Shown here piece after piece: positions 43,098-52,625 of a stretch of 64,000 nucleotides of DNA. Where the stretch lies: NCBI RefSeq assembly GCF_025340265.1, contig NZ_CP022708.1, forward strand, positions 76,001 to 140,000. Reading direction: 5' to 3'. Under the pieces are notes generated by a model that searched no databases, was not told the origin of the DNA, and saw only the letters and a program-made list of their open reading frames with translations. The DNA comes from Novosphingobium sp. 9. GTDB lineage: Bacteria; Pseudomonadota; Alphaproteobacteria; Sphingomonadales; Sphingomonadaceae. Made by a program: the position numbers and the translations under genes. Position 1 is the first letter of the stretch, and each line of letters starts with the position of its first letter.

Positions 43098-45233
43098 ATG
43101 GTTCCCCTGCGCATTCTTGCGCCTCTGCCCTTGCTGGCACTGGCAAGTTCCCTGACGGCAGGCCCCGCATTTGCGGCAGACGAAAACGCTGCCGGCGCCA
43201 CTGCCGATGATACCGATCCGGCCGAGGCGATCGTCGTCACGGCGCGTGCGCAGACCCTCTACCGGGTGCGTGATACCGATGTCGGCAAGATCCCGGCCAA
43301 CCCGCTCGACATTCCGCAGTCGGTGCAGGTCATCAATTCGGAGATGATGCAGGATCAGGGTGCACGCGACATCACCGATCTTTATCGCGATGTGCCGGGC
43401 GTCAGCGCCAACAACTACGCCACCGTCACCTATCGCGGTTTTTCGCAGGACGTGACGTTCTATGACGGCTTGCGCGGCGATCCGTTCCAGACGTTTTCGG
43501 TGCCGCAACTCTTCACGATCGACCGGGTGGAGTTCCTGAAGGGCCCCGCGGGCATGCTCTATGGCGCCGGGTCTCCGGGCGGTACGATCAATTACGTGAC
43601 CAAGAAGCCGCAGGATACGTTCGCGGCGAACGTGCGCGCGATCCTGGGCGGACGCAGCCGCTACGGTGGCTCTGTCGATGTCACCGGCCCGCTCGACAAG
43701 GACGGTATCCTGACCGGGCGGATCGGCGGATTCTACGAGGACTATGACAGCTACCGCGATCACGCGAGCAGCCGCACCCTGATCGGCGATGCCGGGCTCT
43801 CGGCCAAGCTCGCTCCGGATACCAAGCTGACCGTGCAGGTGACGGACTACGATCAGAACTTGCCCGGCAACCGCCTGCGCGGCATTCCCGTGGACGCCAA
43901 CGGCAATTTCCTGACGTACCGCAGCTGGAATCACAACGATCCCGACGATTTCATCCGCTACAACGGGCTGGTCACGCAGGCGCGGTTGGACAGCAAGCTG
44001 TCGGACGCGATCTCGTTCAATCTGGCGGGGCGCTGGTTCCGCTATAACGAGCATCAGGAATATCACGAGCCGGTAGCGCTCAAGGATACCGATGGCGATG
44101 GTGTCTACGATACGGTGACGCGCGAATACCGCGATCAGCACCGCCATGTGGAAGGCCTGTCGTTCGGGGCGAACATGGTGGGCAAATTCACGACCGGGCC
44201 GTTCAGCCACACCGTGCTGGTGGGTGCGGACTGGTATCGCGAGCTGTCCACCGGCACCAATTACGCGACGCGCAACGTGCCCGCGCTGTCGCTGATCGAC
44301 CCGGATTACAGAGATTCCACCAAGCCCGATCTTTCCGGCGTGACGCCTTCGCTCACCGACTCGAAAGCGCTTCGCCGTGGCGTCTATGCGCAGGAGCAGC
44401 TGGGCATCGGTGAACATGTCATCCTTGTCGGCGGCGTGCGGCGCGACTGGTTCGACGATAACGACTATATCGAAGGCGAAAGCGCCAGCGAGGCGGCCAC
44501 GACCTGGCGCGCGGGCGCGATCTACAAGCCGCGCCACGACCTCTCGCTCTACGTCAGCTGGTCTCAGGCCTTCGAGCCGCAGGATGTGGCCGATCAGTCA
44601 TCGGCGGCAGGCGGCCCGTTCAAGCCGGAAAGCGGCAGCCAGTGGGAAGTCGGCGCCAAGAGCGATCTGTTCGACGGCAAGGTGCAGGCGACGCTTGCCG
44701 CCTATCGCATCGTGCGGCGCAATGTGTTGCAGGTGGACGTCTCGCAGGACTCCGTGAACGGCGTGGACCAGTTGGCGCCTGTCGGCGAAGTCACCAGCAA
44801 AGGTATCGAGGCGACCCTGACGACCGACCTTACGAAGAACTGGGTGTTCAGCGTCAATTACGCCTACAACGACACGCGGATCACCGGGACGGTGGAAGGC
44901 CAGTCGATCGACAATTCGGTGGGCGATCGCTTCCCGAATACCCCGCACCATCAGGCCGGGTTCTGGACGCGCTATCAGGTGGCGCCGATCGACACCGCCT
45001 TTGCCTTAGGCGGGCAGTACGTTTCCAACCAGCTCGACCGCTCGGGCGACAGGCTGAAGCCTTTCACGGTGTTCGATGCGACGATATCACACGATTTCAA
45101 GGTTTTCGAGGCGATGTTCCGGATCGAGAACATCTTCGACAAGTACTATGCCACATCGGGCTTCACCGGGCCGAAGGGCGCCTACATCGGCAATGCGCGC
45201 AGCTGGTTCATCGAACTGAGGCGCAAGTTCTGA
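43098..45233 (+). CDS. TonB-dependent siderophore receptor
   Basis: Outer-membrane receptor of 711 residues (FhuA/FpvA-like), with signal peptide ending AFAAD at about residue 27. AAGGAG precedes the start. TonB box region EAIVVTARAQ, plug with NPLDIPQSVQVINSEMMQDQGA and FLKGPAGMLYGAGSPGGTINYVTKKP, then a 22-strand barrel ending in the terminal RRKF. The plug motifs are those of siderophore rather than vitamin or sugar receptors. It is cotranscribed with the reductase upstream, giving a receptor plus ferric reductase unit. Confidence 0.94.
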   Translation: MVPLRILAPLPLLALASSLTAGPAFAADENAAGATADDTDPAEAIVVTARAQTLYRVRDTDVGKIPANPLDIPQSVQVINSEMMQDQGARDITDLYRDVPGVSANNYATVTYRGFSQDVTFYDGLRGDPFQTFSVPQLFTIDRVEFLKGPAGMLYGAGSPGGTINYVTKKPQDTFAANVRAILGGRSRYGGSVDVTGPLDKDGILTGRIGGFYEDYDSYRDHASSRTLIGDAGLSAKLAPDTKLTVQVTDYDQNLPGNRLRGIPVDANGNFLTYRSWNHNDPDDFIRYNGLVTQARLDSKLSDAISFNLAGRWFRYNEHQEYHEPVALKDTDGDGVYDTVTREYRDQHRHVEGLSFGANMVGKFTTGPFSHTVLVGADWYRELSTGTNYATRNVPALSLIDPDYRDSTKPDLSGVTPSLTDSKALRRGVYAQEQLGIGEHVILVGGVRRDWFDDNDYIEGESASEAATTWRAGAIYKPRHDLSLYVSWSQAFEPQDVADQSSAAGGPFKPESGSQWEVGAKSDLFDGKVQATLAAYRIVRRNVLQVDVSQDSVNGVDQLAPVGEVTSKGIEATLTTDLTKNWVFSVNYAYNDTRITGTVEGQSIDNSVGDRFPNTPHHQAGFWTRYQVAPIDTAFALGGQYVSNQLDRSGDRLKPFTVFDATISHDFKVFEAMFRIENIFDKYYATSGFTGPKGAYIGNARSWFIELRRKF

Positions 45234-45238
45234 CGTTA

Positions 45239-45273
45239 GAGCGGTTGATCCGGCTGGGTCGGATCAACCGCTC
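45239..45273. terminator. Hairpin after the siderophore receptor
   Basis: Perfect 13-bp arms GAGCGGTTGATCC (45239-45251) and GGATCAACCGCTC (45261-45273), 9-nt loop, 5 nt after the receptor stop. The second arm also encodes the last codons and stop of the convergent kinase gene. Confidence 0.75.
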
Positions 45274-46760
45274 CAAGTTTTGGTATGCCGCATTTTCCGA
45301 GTCATCAGGTGATTCCACCTGATGACTCGGAAAATGCTCTGGGCAGAACGAGCCGGGGCATGGCGCGGAAACGTGACCGTGACGCGCAGCCCCGGCTCGG
45401 CATCCTCCAGCGAGACGCTGGCGCCGAGCCGTTCTGCAGCGGCCTTGACGATGGCCAGGCCCAGCCCCGAGCCTTCCGGCCCGCCTGCCCCCTGAAGCCG
45501 GGCGAAGCGCGAGAACGCCTGTTCGCGCAGCGACGCCGGAATACCGGGGCCGGTATCGATGACGCTGAGGCGGACGGCGTCAGGTGAGGCCGTGATCGCG
45601 ATCACGGCCTCGCCGCCGCGATGGTTATAGCGGATTGCATTGTCGACAAGGTTGGTCAGCATCTCGAACGCCATCGTGCGGTGCCCGTCGACGAAAACCG
45701 GGGCATCGCCTGCGCAGTCGAGCCGAAGTTCGACATCCGCCTCGATCGCCTGTCGGATGCGACGCGAGATCACCACGCGCGCCAGTTCGCGCACGTCCAG
45801 CTTCTCGAACGGCGGCTGGGTTCCGGCCTCGTCGGCGCGGGCAAGGGCGAGCAACTGGGTCAGCAGCCGCTCCAGTCGGTCGCTGGCCTCTTCGATCTCG
45901 CGCAGGGCTTCGCTCGATCCGCGCCGGGCAAGGGCGACCTGCACCTTGAGCACCGAGAGCGGCGTGCGCATCTGGTGCGAGGCGTCGGCGGTGAAGCGCC
46001 GCGTCGCGCTGGTCGCATCGTCGAGACGGCCCAGAAGGCGGTCGAACGACAGCGCCAGCGGCCGCAGTTCGGCAGGCAGCGGGCCGGTCTGGAGCGGGGA
46101 AAGGTCCGGCGCGGCGCGGGTGTCGCGCGCCTCGACCACGCGGCGCAGTTCGGAAAGCGGGCGCAGGCTCCAGCCAAGGGCAGGGCGGATCAGCAGCAGC
46201 ACCATGCCGACCAGCACCAGTTCGCCGATCAGCAGCGCGGTCATCAACTGGTTACGCTGGGCGCGCCTGTGGTCGAGCGTTTCGGCAACCTGCACCACGA
46301 CAGGCGCCGTGATGCGCGGCAGGTCGCGGCGGGTCTCGGCAATGCGGATTTCCTGACCGCGATAGGACGCGAAGCGGAAATGCGGCTCGTCCACGGTAAG
46401 GCTGGCAAGCTGGGGAGGGGGCAGGTCGGCGTAGCCGGTGAGAAGACGGTCGCCTACGGCGATGCGGTAGTAGACGTTGTCGCGCTCGGCGTTCTCCAGC
46501 ATGCCGAAGGCCGCCGGTGGTAGGTCCAGCGTGACCTCGCCATCTTCCACCTGCACCGTTTCCGCTATCGCACCCAGAGCGCCGCCCAGCACGCGGTCGC
46601 TGGAACTGCGCACGACGCCGGAAACCAGCCCCCATCCGACCAGACCCAGTACCAGCGCGGGGATCAGAACCGGCCCCAGCATCGCGATCAGCAGGCGATG
46701 GCGAAGCGCAATGGCCCCATTGCGCGGGTGGGCGACGGGTTCCGGCGCCGGGCGGGTCAT
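45264..46760 (-). CDS. tctE: Sensor histidine kinase, TctE-like
   Basis: Membrane kinase of 498 residues. ATG 46760 overlaps the regulator stop codon (ATGA). TM1 is at about residues 22-46, a periplasmic 2CSK-type sensor region follows, TM2 is at about 170-190, then HAMP. The phospho-acceptor is in ADASHQMRTPLS, N-box NLVDNAIRYN, G boxes DTGPGIP and GSGLGLAI. TctE homologs sense tricarboxylates, which fits the downstream citrate-type genes. The last 24 residues are encoded by palindromic repeat DNA (45290-45337 and 45261-45273), so the natural C-terminus probably ended near RHAPARSAQ. Confidence 0.9.
   Translation of the reverse strand: MTRPAPEPVAHPRNGAIALRHRLLIAMLGPVLIPALVLGLVGWGLVSGVVRSSSDRVLGGALGAIAETVQVEDGEVTLDLPPAAFGMLENAERDNVYYRIAVGDRLLTGYADLPPPQLASLTVDEPHFRFASYRGQEIRIAETRRDLPRITAPVVVQVAETLDHRRAQRNQLMTALLIGELVLVGMVLLLIRPALGWSLRPLSELRRVVEARDTRAAPDLSPLQTGPLPAELRPLALSFDRLLGRLDDATSATRRFTADASHQMRTPLSVLKVQVALARRGSSEALREIEEASDRLERLLTQLLALARADEAGTQPPFEKLDVRELARVVISRRIRQAIEADVELRLDCAGDAPVFVDGHRTMAFEMLTNLVDNAIRYNHRGGEAVIAITASPDAVRLSVIDTGPGIPASLREQAFSRFARLQGAGGPEGSGLGLAIVKAAAERLGASVSLEDAEPGLRVTVTFPRHAPARSAQSIFRVIRWNHLMTRKMRHTKTWSG
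45290..45337. repeat. Long perfect palindrome in the kinase 3' end
   Basis: 21-bp arms 45290-45310 and 45317-45337 with a 6-nt loop, ends GCATTTTCC and GGAAAATGC. It is translated as part of the kinase. Its ends resemble short palindromes scattered through alphaproteobacterial genomes (RIME/REP-like elements). Confidence 0.8.
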
Positions 46761-47422
46761 GAACGGTCCAGCATGTAGCCTACGCCGCGCACGGTGCGGA
46801 TCACCGGGCCGTCCGCGCCCAGCTTGCCGCGCAGGCGAGTGACATTGACCTCCAGCGCGTTCGAGCCAACCGGTTCGTCGAACCCGAAGACTTCGGCCTG
46901 CAAGGTCTCGCGCGGGACGATCTGACCGGCGCGGGTCGCCAGCGCCTCCAGCACCGCCCATTCGCGGCGCCTGAGGTCCACCGCGCGGCCCGCCACTTCC
47001 ACGCGGCCCGTGGAGCGGTGGATCGTCATGGCACCGATCCGCATTTCCGGCGCCGCATCACCGCCGCGCCGTCGGCTGAGGGCGCGCACGCGGGCTTCCA
47101 GTTCCTCTACCTCGAAGGGCTTGCGCAGATAATCGTCGGCGCCAAGGTCCAGCCCGCGGACCCGGTCGTCGAGGCCATCGCGCGCGGTCAGCATCATGAC
47201 CTGCGCCTGATCGCCCCGCGCGCGAAGGCGGGCGAGGACCTCGAAGCCGTCGATATCGGGCAGGCCGACGTCGAGGATCACCAGTGAAAACGGCTCTGTC
47301 GCCAGCACCGAAAGCGCCTCCTCGCCGCAGTCCACGTGATCCACGGCGTGCCCTGCGGCATGCAGAAGCGACACGATTCCGCGTGCCAGCGCCGCATCGT
47401 CCTCAACGATCAGAATGCGCAT
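46757..47422 (-). CDS. tctD: OmpR-family response regulator, TctD-like
   Basis: Response regulator of 221 residues: receiver domain with acidic pocket VEDD, phospho-Asp in LVILDVGLPDIDG and Lys in LRKPFE; then a winged-helix domain ending VRGVGYMLDRS. ATG 47422 has GGAG 9 nt upstream; ATG 47434 is an alternative. Genes run tctD-tctE with a 4-nt overlap, divergent from the binding-protein operon that it likely activates. The 114-bp gap to that operon is the expected control region. Confidence 0.92.
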   Translation of the reverse strand: MRILIVEDDAALARGIVSLLHAAGHAVDHVDCGEEALSVLATEPFSLVILDVGLPDIDGFEVLARLRARGDQAQVMMLTARDGLDDRVRGLDLGADDYLRKPFEVEELEARVRALSRRRGGDAAPEMRIGAMTIHRSTGRVEVAGRAVDLRRREWAVLEALATRAGQIVPRETLQAEVFGFDEPVGSNALEVNVTRLRGKLGADGPVIRTVRGVGYMLDRS

Positions 47423-47536
47423 GCTGCACTCCATGTTGCGGCCCGATGGCCGTGAAAGGTGCGTGAAAGGTTGAATCGGTAGGCCATCCCCCGTGCTTAT
47501 CCGACAACAGAGACGGAAAGCGAGAGGAGTCGGAAA

Positions 47537-48643
47537 ATGCGTTTCCCCATGACTGTTCTGGCGCTGGGCGCTGTGCTGGCAACGCCGGCATCGGCGCAAC
47601 ACGGCCCCGGCGAAAGCGCTGTCTCGCAGCGGCCCGCAGGCTATCCCAGGTCCTATGACCGGCTGATTTCGCAGGCAAAAGCGGAGGGCGCCGTGCGGAT
47701 CTACGCCAATGCAGACCGCGCCGAACTGGTGCCGGTCGTCGTCGCGTTTAAGCGGGCCTATCCGGGGGTGAAAGTGTTCTACGCGGACCTTGGTTCGACC
47801 GAGATGTTCCGCCGCTACACCTCCGAAGTGCGCGCGCATCACTATTCGGCGGATCTCGTCTGGTCCTCGGCGATGGACCTGCAGGTCAAGCTGATCAACG
47901 ACGGGTACGCCCAGCAGTACGCCAGCCCCGAAAAGCCCGCGCTGCCCGAAACGGCGGTGTGGAAGAACATGGGCTTTGGTGTCACCGCCGAGCCGATCGG
48001 GTTCGTCTACAACAAGCGGCTGGTTCCTGCCGCAGAAGTGCCGCAGGACCACCACGGTCTGGAAGAACTGCTGCGCCGCCACCGCGCGGACTTTGCGGGC
48101 AAGGTCGCGACGTTCGATCCGGTGCGCTCGAACACCGGCTATCTCTATCTTTCGCAGGATTACCAGATCACGCGCGACACGCGCAGTCTGGTGCAGGCGA
48201 TTGCGGCTACGCGCCCGATGCTTGCCACAAACACCGGGCCGATGCTCGATGGAGTCGCCTCGGGCAAGCTGGCGGTGGCGTACAACGTCATCGGTTCCTA
48301 CGCGCTGGAGCGCGCGCGCCGTCAGCCGCAGATCGGCGTGGTGTTCCCGCGCGACTACACGATCCTGACCTCGCGCATCGCCTTCATCTCGCGCGAGGCC
48401 AGCCATCCCGCTGCCGCGCGGCTGTTTCTGGATTTCCTGCTGTCGCACAAGGGCCAGTCCCTGCTGGCGCAGCACAGCCTCTGGCCGGTGCGCACCGATG
48501 TGCCGTCGCGCCGCCTTCCCGCAGGCCAGACGCGCGTCATCCGCGTTGGTCCGCAGCTTCTCGTCAATCTCGATCGCCTGACCCGCCAGCGCTTCCTCAG
48601 CGCGTGGACGGCGACGCTCCAGTCCGAAAGTGCTCCCCGATGA
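47537..48643 (+). CDS. Periplasmic ABC-type substrate-binding protein (iron/anion class)
   Basis: Exported binding protein of 368 residues, with signal peptide MRFPMTVLALGAVLATPASA. The core resembles class-2 binding proteins for ferric iron, phosphoglycerate or organic anions (AEGAVRIYANADRAELVPVVVAFKRAYPGVKV at residues about 49-80). No permease or ATPase gene lies near. It is cotranscribed with a porin (ATGA overlap) and CitMHS gene and divergent from a TctDE pair, so it may hand a ligand to the sensor or the secondary carrier. Confidence 0.87.
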   Translation: MRFPMTVLALGAVLATPASAQHGPGESAVSQRPAGYPRSYDRLISQAKAEGAVRIYANADRAELVPVVVAFKRAYPGVKVFYADLGSTEMFRRYTSEVRAHHYSADLVWSSAMDLQVKLINDGYAQQYASPEKPALPETAVWKNMGFGVTAEPIGFVYNKRLVPAAEVPQDHHGLEELLRRHRADFAGKVATFDPVRSNTGYLYLSQDYQITRDTRSLVQAIAATRPMLATNTGPMLDGVASGKLAVAYNVIGSYALERARRQPQIGVVFPRDYTILTSRIAFISREASHPAAARLFLDFLLSHKGQSLLAQHSLWPVRTDVPSRRLPAGQTRVIRVGPQLLVNLDRLTRQRFLSAWTATLQSESAPR

Positions 48644-50145
48644 AATCGCTGTTCAAGAGCGGCTGTGCCATTGCCGCCGTTATCGCTGCCACGCCCGCAC
48701 TCGCCGCCGAGCCAAGCCGGGATGACCTCGCCGAACTCGTGCGCGAGCAGGCCGCCGAAATCGCCGCGCTGCGCCAGCGCGTGGAAAAGCTGGAGGCCGG
48801 GGCTGCGCCGTCGGGCGGAGGAAATGCACCTGCACCGCAACTGGCCGCGCAGGCAGGCTCGGCGCCGCCTCCCGTGGTCGTGCCGCCGCCGCAGATCGTC
48901 GTCGCGCCTTATGCGCCGCAGCTGGTGCCGCCGGGGCCGGCCTCGCGCGATGTGGAGCGTGCGAAGGCTGCGGCTGTCGCCGTGGAGGCCGCAGGCGGCA
49001 CGACCGAATGGGGCGCAGGCCTGCCCGTGTTCCATTCCGCCGACGGGCAGTTCACCTTCAAGCCGCGTGGCCGCATCCTGACCGACATCTCCACGACAAT
49101 GGGATCGAAGGACAAGGGCCGCAACATCACCACCACGGGCATGCGCGCGCTGCGCCTTGGCCTTGAGGGTAGTGTCGGCACGCACTTCTTCTACCAGTTC
49201 GAGACCGATTTTTCGGAAAATCAGGTCGATATCGTCACCGCCTTCCTCGGCTGGCGCAACCGGATTTCGCCGGGGATCGAGTACGATGTGCGCGCAGGCC
49301 ACCTGTTCAACGATCGCAGTTTCGAAGGTTCGACCGGCTCGGACTCGACGCCGTTCCTTGAGCGCACCGTGGTCGCCACGGCGATCATTCCGCAGCGCGC
49401 GTTCTACGGCGTGGGCATCATGCCGCGCGTGTTCTGGAAGAGCGGCCACGCCTCGCTGACCGTCACCGGCGATCGTATCGACGGCGACCAGTCGACCTCG
49501 GACAACCGCACGGTGCTGGGCCGCGTCCACTGGAATCCGATCAAGTCGAAGAATGCCGTGCTGCACCTTGGCCTGTGGGGCTTCGATGAAATGCTGCACC
49601 CCGGCAAGAACACGCTGACGCGCAACACGGTGATCGGCGGACGCTTCAACGGCGCGCTGCGCCTCTCCACCGGCACGCTGGAAGGCGGCACCGGAACGAC
49701 CGGCTATGGCGCCGAACTGGGCGGCTATGTCGGCCCGGTCTGGGTCATGGGCGAGGCGGGCGAGCGTCATGCGCGGCTCGACAACGGTCGCCCTGATTTC
49801 ATCAGCAAGGCCTGGAGCGTCTCGGGAGGCTGGTTCATCACCGGTGATCTGCCGCCGTACAACCCGCGCCTTGGCAGCTTCGGCCAGCCCAAGGTGCTGA
49901 GCCCCGTGTTCGAGGGCGGCACCGGCGCGATTGAGCTGACCGCGCGTTACGAAAGTCTCGAGTTCGAGAACATCGCCACGCCCGCACAGGGCTGGGCGGC
50001 GACGCTGGGCGTCAACTGGTATCTCAACAGCTTCACCCGTTTCCAGGTCAACGCGATCCACTGGAACACGGACAATATGGCCGGTGCCTACACCGGTCAG
50101 GACTCCGGCCAGACGCTTTCTGCGCGCGTCGGCGTTACCTTCTAA
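48640..50145 (+). CDS. OprO/OprP-type outer-membrane porin
   Basis: Polyphosphate-selective-porin family barrel, 501 residues. Signal peptide to about residue 22 (ATPALAAE), then a coiled-coil stretch (LVREQAAEIAALRQRVEKLEAG) that gives trimer contacts, a Pro/Ala linker, and the barrel from FTFKPRGRILTDI to the C-terminal GVTF. Its start overlaps the binding-protein stop. In this operon it probably admits the citrate-like or metal-complexed anion. Confidence 0.9.
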   Translation: MKSLFKSGCAIAAVIAATPALAAEPSRDDLAELVREQAAEIAALRQRVEKLEAGAAPSGGGNAPAPQLAAQAGSAPPPVVVPPPQIVVAPYAPQLVPPGPASRDVERAKAAAVAVEAAGGTTEWGAGLPVFHSADGQFTFKPRGRILTDISTTMGSKDKGRNITTTGMRALRLGLEGSVGTHFFYQFETDFSENQVDIVTAFLGWRNRISPGIEYDVRAGHLFNDRSFEGSTGSDSTPFLERTVVATAIIPQRAFYGVGIMPRVFWKSGHASLTVTGDRIDGDQSTSDNRTVLGRVHWNPIKSKNAVLHLGLWGFDEMLHPGKNTLTRNTVIGGRFNGALRLSTGTLEGGTGTTGYGAELGGYVGPVWVMGEAGERHARLDNGRPDFISKAWSVSGGWFITGDLPPYNPRLGSFGQPKVLSPVFEGGTGAIELTARYESLEFENIATPAQGWAATLGVNWYLNSFTRFQVNAIHWNTDNMAGAYTGQDSGQTLSARVGVTF

Positions 50146-50184
50146 GCCTTTCTCATAAAAGAATAAAGAAACGGGACCGGACCG

Positions 50185-51486
50185 ATGAACCTTGCCCTGA
50201 TAGGCTTCCTGATGGTGGCCACTTTCATGACGCTGATCATGACCAAGCGGATGACCCCGCTGGTCGCGTTGACCGTCGTGCCCACTGCCTTCGCGCTTGT
50301 CGCCGGGTTCCATGCGGGGCTTGGCGACATGATGATCGAGGGTCTGACCAAGCTGGCGCCCACCGGCGTCATGCTGCTGTTCGCGATCCTGTTCTTCTCG
50401 ACGATGACCGACACCGGGCTGTTCGACCCGCTGGTGGGCAAGCTGATCCGGCTGGTCCACGGCGATCCCATGCGCATCCTGATCGGATCGGTGGTGCTGT
50501 GCGCGCTGGTCAGCCTCGATGGCGACGGGTCGACCACCTACATCATCACGATGGCGGCCATGCTGCCGCTCTACAAGCGCTATGGCATGAACCGCCTGTA
50601 CCTTGTCTGCCTGCTGATGGTGACGAGCGGGGTGATGAACCTGACGCCCTGGGGTGGCCCGACCGCCCGCGCCGCCAGTGCCTTGAAGCTTGATCCCGCC
50701 GCGCTGTTCCTGCCGCTGATCCCCGGCATGATCGCGGGACTGGCCTTCCTGATCGGCCTGGCCATCCACTTCGGCCGCAAGGAGCGTCGTCGCCTTGGCA
50801 AGGTGGAGGCGGTTAGCGAACTGGCGCAGAGCGATCTGGCCGTATCGCAGTATCCCGAGGCACGCCGCCCGCGCCTGTTCTGGTTCAACGCGGTGTTGGT
50901 GATCGCGCTGCTGGTGCTGCTGGTCTGGGGCGTCCTGCCGCTGCCGATCCTGATGATGCTGGCCTTCGCGGTCGCCATGATCGCCAACTATCCCGACACC
51001 AAGGCGCAGAAGGAACGCATCGCCGCGCATGCCGGCAACGTGCTCTCGGTCGTCTCGCTGATCTTTGCGGCGGGCATCTTCACCGGCATCCTGTCGGGCA
51101 CAGGCATGGTCGAGGCGATGAGCCAGCAGGTGGTGGCATTCATCCCGCCGTTCCTGGGGCCGTACATGGCGCCGATCACCGCAGCGCTCAGCCTGCCGGG
51201 CACGTTCTTCATCTCCAACGACGCGTTCTACTTCGGCATGCTGCCCATTCTGGCGCAGGCCGGGGCACACTATGGCGTCGAACCGATGGCGATCGCCCGC
51301 GCATCGCTGATGGGGCAGCCGGTCCACCTGCTCAGCCCGCTGGTGCCCTCAACCTACCTGCTGGTCAGCCTTGCCGGGGTGGACCTTGCCGACCACCAGC
51401 GCTTCACCCTGATCCCGGCGGCGCTGTGCTGTCTGGTGATGACGGTAGTGGGCATGCTGGTCCTTGCCTTCCCCTTCGTGGGGTGA
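50185..51486 (+). CDS. CitMHS-family citrate-metal:proton symporter
   Basis: Inner-membrane secondary carrier of 433 residues, 10-12 hydrophobic segments. Family marks: MLLFAILFFSTMTDTGLFDPLV, SLDGDGSTTYIITMAAMLPLY, TPWGGPTARAA and FFISNDAFYFGMLPIL. CitMHS proteins take up citrate complexed with Mg2+, Ca2+ or other divalent metals. It matches the TctDE-type regulation and the porin and binding protein upstream. Confidence 0.92.
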   Translation: MNLALIGFLMVATFMTLIMTKRMTPLVALTVVPTAFALVAGFHAGLGDMMIEGLTKLAPTGVMLLFAILFFSTMTDTGLFDPLVGKLIRLVHGDPMRILIGSVVLCALVSLDGDGSTTYIITMAAMLPLYKRYGMNRLYLVCLLMVTSGVMNLTPWGGPTARAASALKLDPAALFLPLIPGMIAGLAFLIGLAIHFGRKERRRLGKVEAVSELAQSDLAVSQYPEARRPRLFWFNAVLVIALLVLLVWGVLPLPILMMLAFAVAMIANYPDTKAQKERIAAHAGNVLSVVSLIFAAGIFTGILSGTGMVEAMSQQVVAFIPPFLGPYMAPITAALSLPGTFFISNDAFYFGMLPILAQAGAHYGVEPMAIARASLMGQPVHLLSPLVPSTYLLVSLAGVDLADHQRFTLIPAALCCLVMTVVGMLVLAFPFVG

Positions 51487-51548
51487 CGGACAGGGGGGAA
51501 GACGCTACCCGGACGCCTGTCCCCCGTCCTGCCAAGGAGCACCAGAGC

Positions 51549-52625
51549 ATGACCGCACCCGATCCGCTGACCCAGAAGATCGCGCTGCTCTATCAGGCGA
51601 TCGAGCCGCCGGTGATCGACGGCCAGCGCAAGGAAGCCAAGCCTGGCGGCTATTCGGATAGCGGTGCGGATATCGGCTTCGCGCTGGCATCTGTAGGATG
51701 CACGCTGGTGACGCCGGTCGCGAACCCGGACGTGACGCAAGTGTTCGACTGGGTCTGGCCCGATACGCAAGCGGGTATCGACGCGGCGCTGGCGGCAGGG
51801 GCGACATTGCTCTGGGCCAATACCGTGGTGTTCGCCGGGCACCCGATCGCGCGCGCTGCGGATCGTGCGTGGGTGGTCAGCGCCGACCCGGAAAGCATGC
51901 AGGAGGTCGACGACAAGGCTGCCACGAACGCGCGTCTGCGCGCGGCCGGGCTTCCGGTCGCGGCCTCATGGCTGGTCGAGGGCGATGCTCCCGATCTTTC
52001 TGTGCAACTCGCGGGACATGCCGATCAACTGCCGCTGGTCGTGAAGCCGCTGCGGGGGCGGGGAAGTCAGGGTGTCAGCATTGCACGCGATGCCGGGGCT
52101 CTGACCGCTCAGGTTCGCGCACTGGCGCAGAGCAGGCGGTTCGGCAGCACGATCATGCTCGAACAGTTTCTGCCGGGGCAGGAAATCACGATCACCGTCA
52201 TGCCTGCCGCCGCGCGGGAAGGTGCTGGGTCTCCGTTCGCGCTGCCACCGGTGTTGCGCTTCGACCAGCATGACGACGTGGCGCCGTACAACGGCGACGT
52301 TCCGGTCAGTGCGAACAGCCGGGCGATGACGCCGGAGCAGTGTGCCGATCCTGCGGTTGTGGCGGTGACGCAAGCCTGCGAGGCCGCTGCGGCGATGCTG
52401 GACATTCGCACGCCGATGCGGATCGATTGCCGGGCCGACGCCGCAGGGCGCTACTGGCTTTTCGACGTCAATATCAAGCCGAACCTCACCGGTGCCGGGC
52501 GTCCCGGTCGTGAGGATCAGGACAGTCTTTCGACCATTGCCGCCGCAGCCTGCGGCTGGCGTTATGCAGACCTGCTCGTCGCGACCTTGCGCGGCGCGTG
52601 GACCAACAGGGACCAAGTTTCATGA
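51549..52625 (+). CDS. ATP-grasp-family ligase-like protein
   Basis: 358-residue cytosolic protein with D-Ala-D-Ala-ligase-like ATP-grasp features: PLVVKPLRGRGSQGVS (phosphate and lysine site), IMLEQFLPGQEITITVMP, and YWLFDVNIKPNLTGAG with metal-binding residues near the end. ATG 51549 follows AAGGAGCACCAGAGC. It lies 62 nt after CitMHS and overlaps the TerC start, so it is probably in the same operon. It might ligate an acid such as citrate to an amine or amino acid; this is speculation. No substrate is known. Confidence 0.8.
   Translation: MTAPDPLTQKIALLYQAIEPPVIDGQRKEAKPGGYSDSGADIGFALASVGCTLVTPVANPDVTQVFDWVWPDTQAGIDAALAAGATLLWANTVVFAGHPIARAADRAWVVSADPESMQEVDDKAATNARLRAAGLPVAASWLVEGDAPDLSVQLAGHADQLPLVVKPLRGRGSQGVSIARDAGALTAQVRALAQSRRFGSTIMLEQFLPGQEITITVMPAAAREGAGSPFALPPVLRFDQHDDVAPYNGDVPVSANSRAMTPEQCADPAVVAVTQACEAAAAMLDIRTPMRIDCRADAAGRYWLFDVNIKPNLTGAGRPGREDQDSLSTIAAAACGWRYADLLVATLRGAWTNRDQVS

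Noticed and set aside
48355..51327. Antisense open frame of 990 residues over the porin and CitMHS genes
   Set aside because: It is His/Arg/Gln-rich, antisense to three well-supported genes with clear motifs, and reflects codon bias in high-G+C DNA.
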